Source of the DNA: a bacterium
GTDB lineage: Bacteria; Desulfobacterota; Deferrisomatia; Deferrisomatales; BM512
Assembly (NCBI GenBank): GCA_009724975.1
Contig: SRXB01000067.1
Span: forward strand, 1-8,846
Direction: 5' to 3'
Length of the DNA: 8,846 nt
A program made the position numbers and the translations under genes. Below, one piece after another: positions 7,224 to 8,846 of the stretch. Each line of letters starts with the position of its first letter. Position 1 is the stretch's first letter. The notes under the pieces were generated by a model. That model was not told the DNA's origin. It was given only the letters and a program-made list of their open reading frames with translations, and ran no database searches.

Positions 7224-7799
7224 ATGAAAAGATTCATGAGAATAGGAGCCCTTGCCCTGGCGGCGGGGATTTTTGCGGCGGCGCTTGCTTTCGCGGCGGA
7301 TGGGGCGTCCTCGCCATCCTCCAAGCCCTCTTGCGAATGCGGGCCGAAGGTTGTCGCTCCGGCGCAGGCCGCCCAGCCCTCCCAGGGCGACGTCCCCTCG
7401 CGGGGCAAGGCTTACGGTGAGGCGCAAAAGAAGGTGGACGAGGCCAACGAAAAGATAGAGAAGGCCCTTTCGAGCGATGCCACCACCCTTGGCCAGCTCA
7501 AGGCGCTTCGGGGCGAGAGGCGAAAAGCCCTTTCGGAGCTTCGCGCGGCGGCGGTGGAAGAGGGCGACGACATGGCCGATTTTCTGGTCGAGGTCTTCAG
7601 GGAGCGCTCCAAAAAGCGCGGCGGCATGGAGAGGAGGGCTTCCTTCGGCTGCGAAAGCCGAGATCCGCGGGAGTGTTTAGGCGGCCCGGGTTGCGCCGAT
7701 TTGAGGCCGGGCTGCGGCCCCGGAGCCAAAAACTGCGGCGCCCCCTGCTCAAATGAATTGCAGAGGCCCGCTAAGGGCGATTGCGGTCCCTGCAGATAG
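7224..7799 (+). CDS. Exported protein with helical centre and cysteine-rich tail
   Basis: This encodes 191 residues that I do not recognise as a named family. A signal peptide (MKRFMRIGALALAAGIFAAA) has a likely AFA-AD cleavage near residue 24. Residues 37-39 are CEC. Residues 62-132 are strongly helical and charged, probably coiled coil or a helical hairpin (AQKKVDEANEKIEKALSS; LKALRGERRKALSELRAAA). In layout this recalls small periplasmic heavy-metal-sensor proteins of the CpxP/ZraP kind, though their LTxxQ motif is missing. The last 49 residues hold eight cysteines (143, 151, 157, 164, 171, 175, 187, 190) among Gly and Pro, ending CGPCR. That suggests disulfides or metal binding in the periplasm. 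GGAG precedes the ATG by 6 bp. The gene ends just before a strong terminator and is divergent from another exported protein. Confidence 0.75.
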   Translation: MKRFMRIGALALAAGIFAAALAFAADGASSPSSKPSCECGPKVVAPAQAAQPSQGDVPSRGKAYGEAQKKVDEANEKIEKALSSDATTLGQLKALRGERRKALSELRAAAVEEGDDMADFLVEVFRERSKKRGGMERRASFGCESRDPRECLGGPGCADLRPGCGPGAKNCGAPCSNELQRPAKGDCGPCR

Positions 7800-7824
7800 C
7801 GGTGTAATAAACGCACCACACCCC

Positions 7825-7857
7825 AAAAAGGCTCCGGCGCACAACCGGGGCCTTTTT
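7825..7857 (+). terminator. Strong intrinsic terminator after the cysteine-rich protein gene
   Basis: Arms AAAAAGGCTCCGG (7825-7837) and CCGGGGCCTTTTT (7845-7857) form a 13-bp stem with one G-U pair and a 7-nt loop. The stem has a GC-rich core flanked by A and T runs, so it could work in both directions. It lies 25 bp after the stop. Confidence 0.9.
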
Positions 7858-7953
7858 ACTTTTCCCTTCCACTCAAGGTTGCTGACTTGTCCGTAAAATC
7901 GTGGTAAATATCGTGAAGCAGGCGTTTTCAAGGCCTTTTTAGGGAGTTTCGTT

Positions 7954-8846
7954 TTGGGTGGAATAGATATTTCCCGCTTCGGCAAGATACATATCTCAAA
8001 TCCCCAGCCTTTGCAGAAGTTTGTGCTGGACTGGGTCCTTCGCCCCAATTTCGACTGGATAACCAAGCCGGAGATAGTGTGGGAAAACGTCCCCGCCATT
8101 CCCTCCACCCCCGTCATAATAGCGATGAACCACACCGACAGGTGGGGCTACTGCCCCTTTTTCCACCGCTGGGGCAAGGAATACGGGCGCTACCCCCTGG
8201 CGTGGATGAAGGGCAAATATTACGAGAACGCCGCCGTGGGCTGGATAATGGAGAAGCTGGGCGCGATACCGGCGGTGAGCAGGGGATACCTTATCTCCAA
8301 GGACTTCAAGAACGTTTGCGGCGCGGCGCCCTCGGAGGGTCAGTACAGGGCTCTTCGCAGCTGGGTCGAGGACACCGCCTTCAGGCGCGATCCCGCCCCC
8401 CCGTCCATCGAGCTTCCCCAGGCGCTCCTTACCCGCCCTCGCCAGATGCTTGGCCGCTTTTTCGATCCGCACCGCGAAAGCTGGCCCGAGGCGGTTAACG
8501 CCCTTTTCGTGGCGATGATGAAGGAATTCATAAAGGTGCACGAGCGCACCTTCCAAAAGGGGCTCGACCTTCTGGTATACCCTGAGGGGACGCGCTCAAA
8601 AACCCTCCTGAGGGGAAGGCCCGGCATCGGCCAGCTCGCCCTTTACTTCAGGAAGTACCCGATAATACCGGTGGGCTGCAACGGCACCGACAAACTCTAC
8701 CCGGGGGCAAGCCTCTGGGCCAAAAAAGAGAGGGTGGTTTACAGGTTCGGAACGCCGATTACCTGGGAAGAGCTGAAACCCTTCTGGATAGAGGAGGATT
8801 TCGCCCCCTTCACCCCCGAGGCCGAGATGAAATACATGGAGAGGTT
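7954..8846 (+). CDS. PlsC-family acyltransferase, NHTDR-type variant, partial at the right edge
   Basis: The frame is open from TTG at 7954 to the window end (297 codons). TTG is chosen because AGGGAG (7941-7946) lies 7 bp upstream and no ATG or GTG in frame serves better. The fold is lysophospholipid/glycerolipid acyltransferase (PF01553 type), which moves acyl groups from acyl-CoA or acyl-ACP to a hydroxyl acceptor at the inner membrane. Seen motifs: NHTDRWGY with His60 (motif I), GAIPAVSRG (103-111, motif II), YPEGTRS (209-215, motif III) and IIPVGCNGTD (237-246, motif IV). Two oddities: the aspartate of HX4D is Gly65, with an Asp instead at His+2; and motifs II and III are about 95 residues apart, much more than in plain PlsC. 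The exact acceptor is unknown. Confidence 0.82.
   Translation, partial: MGGIDISRFGKIHISNPQPLQKFVLDWVLRPNFDWITKPEIVWENVPAIPSTPVIIAMNHTDRWGYCPFFHRWGKEYGRYPLAWMKGKYYENAAVGWIMEKLGAIPAVSRGYLISKDFKNVCGAAPSEGQYRALRSWVEDTAFRRDPAPPSIELPQALLTRPRQMLGRFFDPHRESWPEAVNALFVAMMKEFIKVHERTFQKGLDLLVYPEGTRSKTLLRGRPGIGQLALYFRKYPIIPVGCNGTDKLYPGASLWAKKERVVYRFGTPITWEELKPFWIEEDFAPFTPEAEMKYMER

Overview
The window is 8,846 bp of GC-rich bacterial chromosome. Leaders are mostly of the AGGAG type and GTG and TTG starts occur. The mix of a 661-residue acetyl-CoA synthetase, small exported proteins, a HEAT-repeat envelope protein and an NHTDR-type PlsC acyltransferase would suit Desulfobacterota (former Deltaproteobacteria) or a related Gram-negative lineage. 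No rRNA or other phylogenetic marker is present, so this placement is inference. I see no tRNA, rRNA, CRISPR array, transposase or IS element.

Left part (1-1479): an accessory-looking regulatory block. A CI-repressor-type helix-turn-helix gene runs leftward off the window edge. It is divergent from three tightly packed rightward small genes of 87, 134 and 78 aa; the 134 and 78 aa products also look like DNA-binding proteins. The 150 bp between them is the AT-rich island of the window. It holds a good sigma70-type promoter for the repressor, a weaker opposing one, and three related A-rich direct repeats at 25-26 bp spacing. The layout resembles a phage or integrative-element control switch, but no replication, transposition, integration or structural gene is in view.

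Middle part (1486-6423, all minus strand): an exported protein with HEAT-like repeats and a proline-rich linker; a hotdog-fold (PaaI-type) thioesterase overlapping by 22 bp a SAM-dependent methyltransferase of MidA-like character; a perfect 11-bp hairpin; and acetyl-CoA synthetase (acsA), which activates acetate to acetyl-CoA. The strong codon bias of acsA and its good leader suggest high expression.

Right part (6424-8846): a 309-bp gene-free stretch rich in dyads, then two divergently transcribed small exported proteins (one probable small beta domain, one with a helical centre and cysteine-rich tail). A near-perfect terminator follows, then a PlsC-family acyltransferase with a TTG start that runs off the right edge. 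It has an unusual catalytic-site variant and a long insertion.

The best candidate for something undescribed is the left regulatory block. Next are the acyltransferase variant and the cysteine-rich exported protein with its divergent partner.
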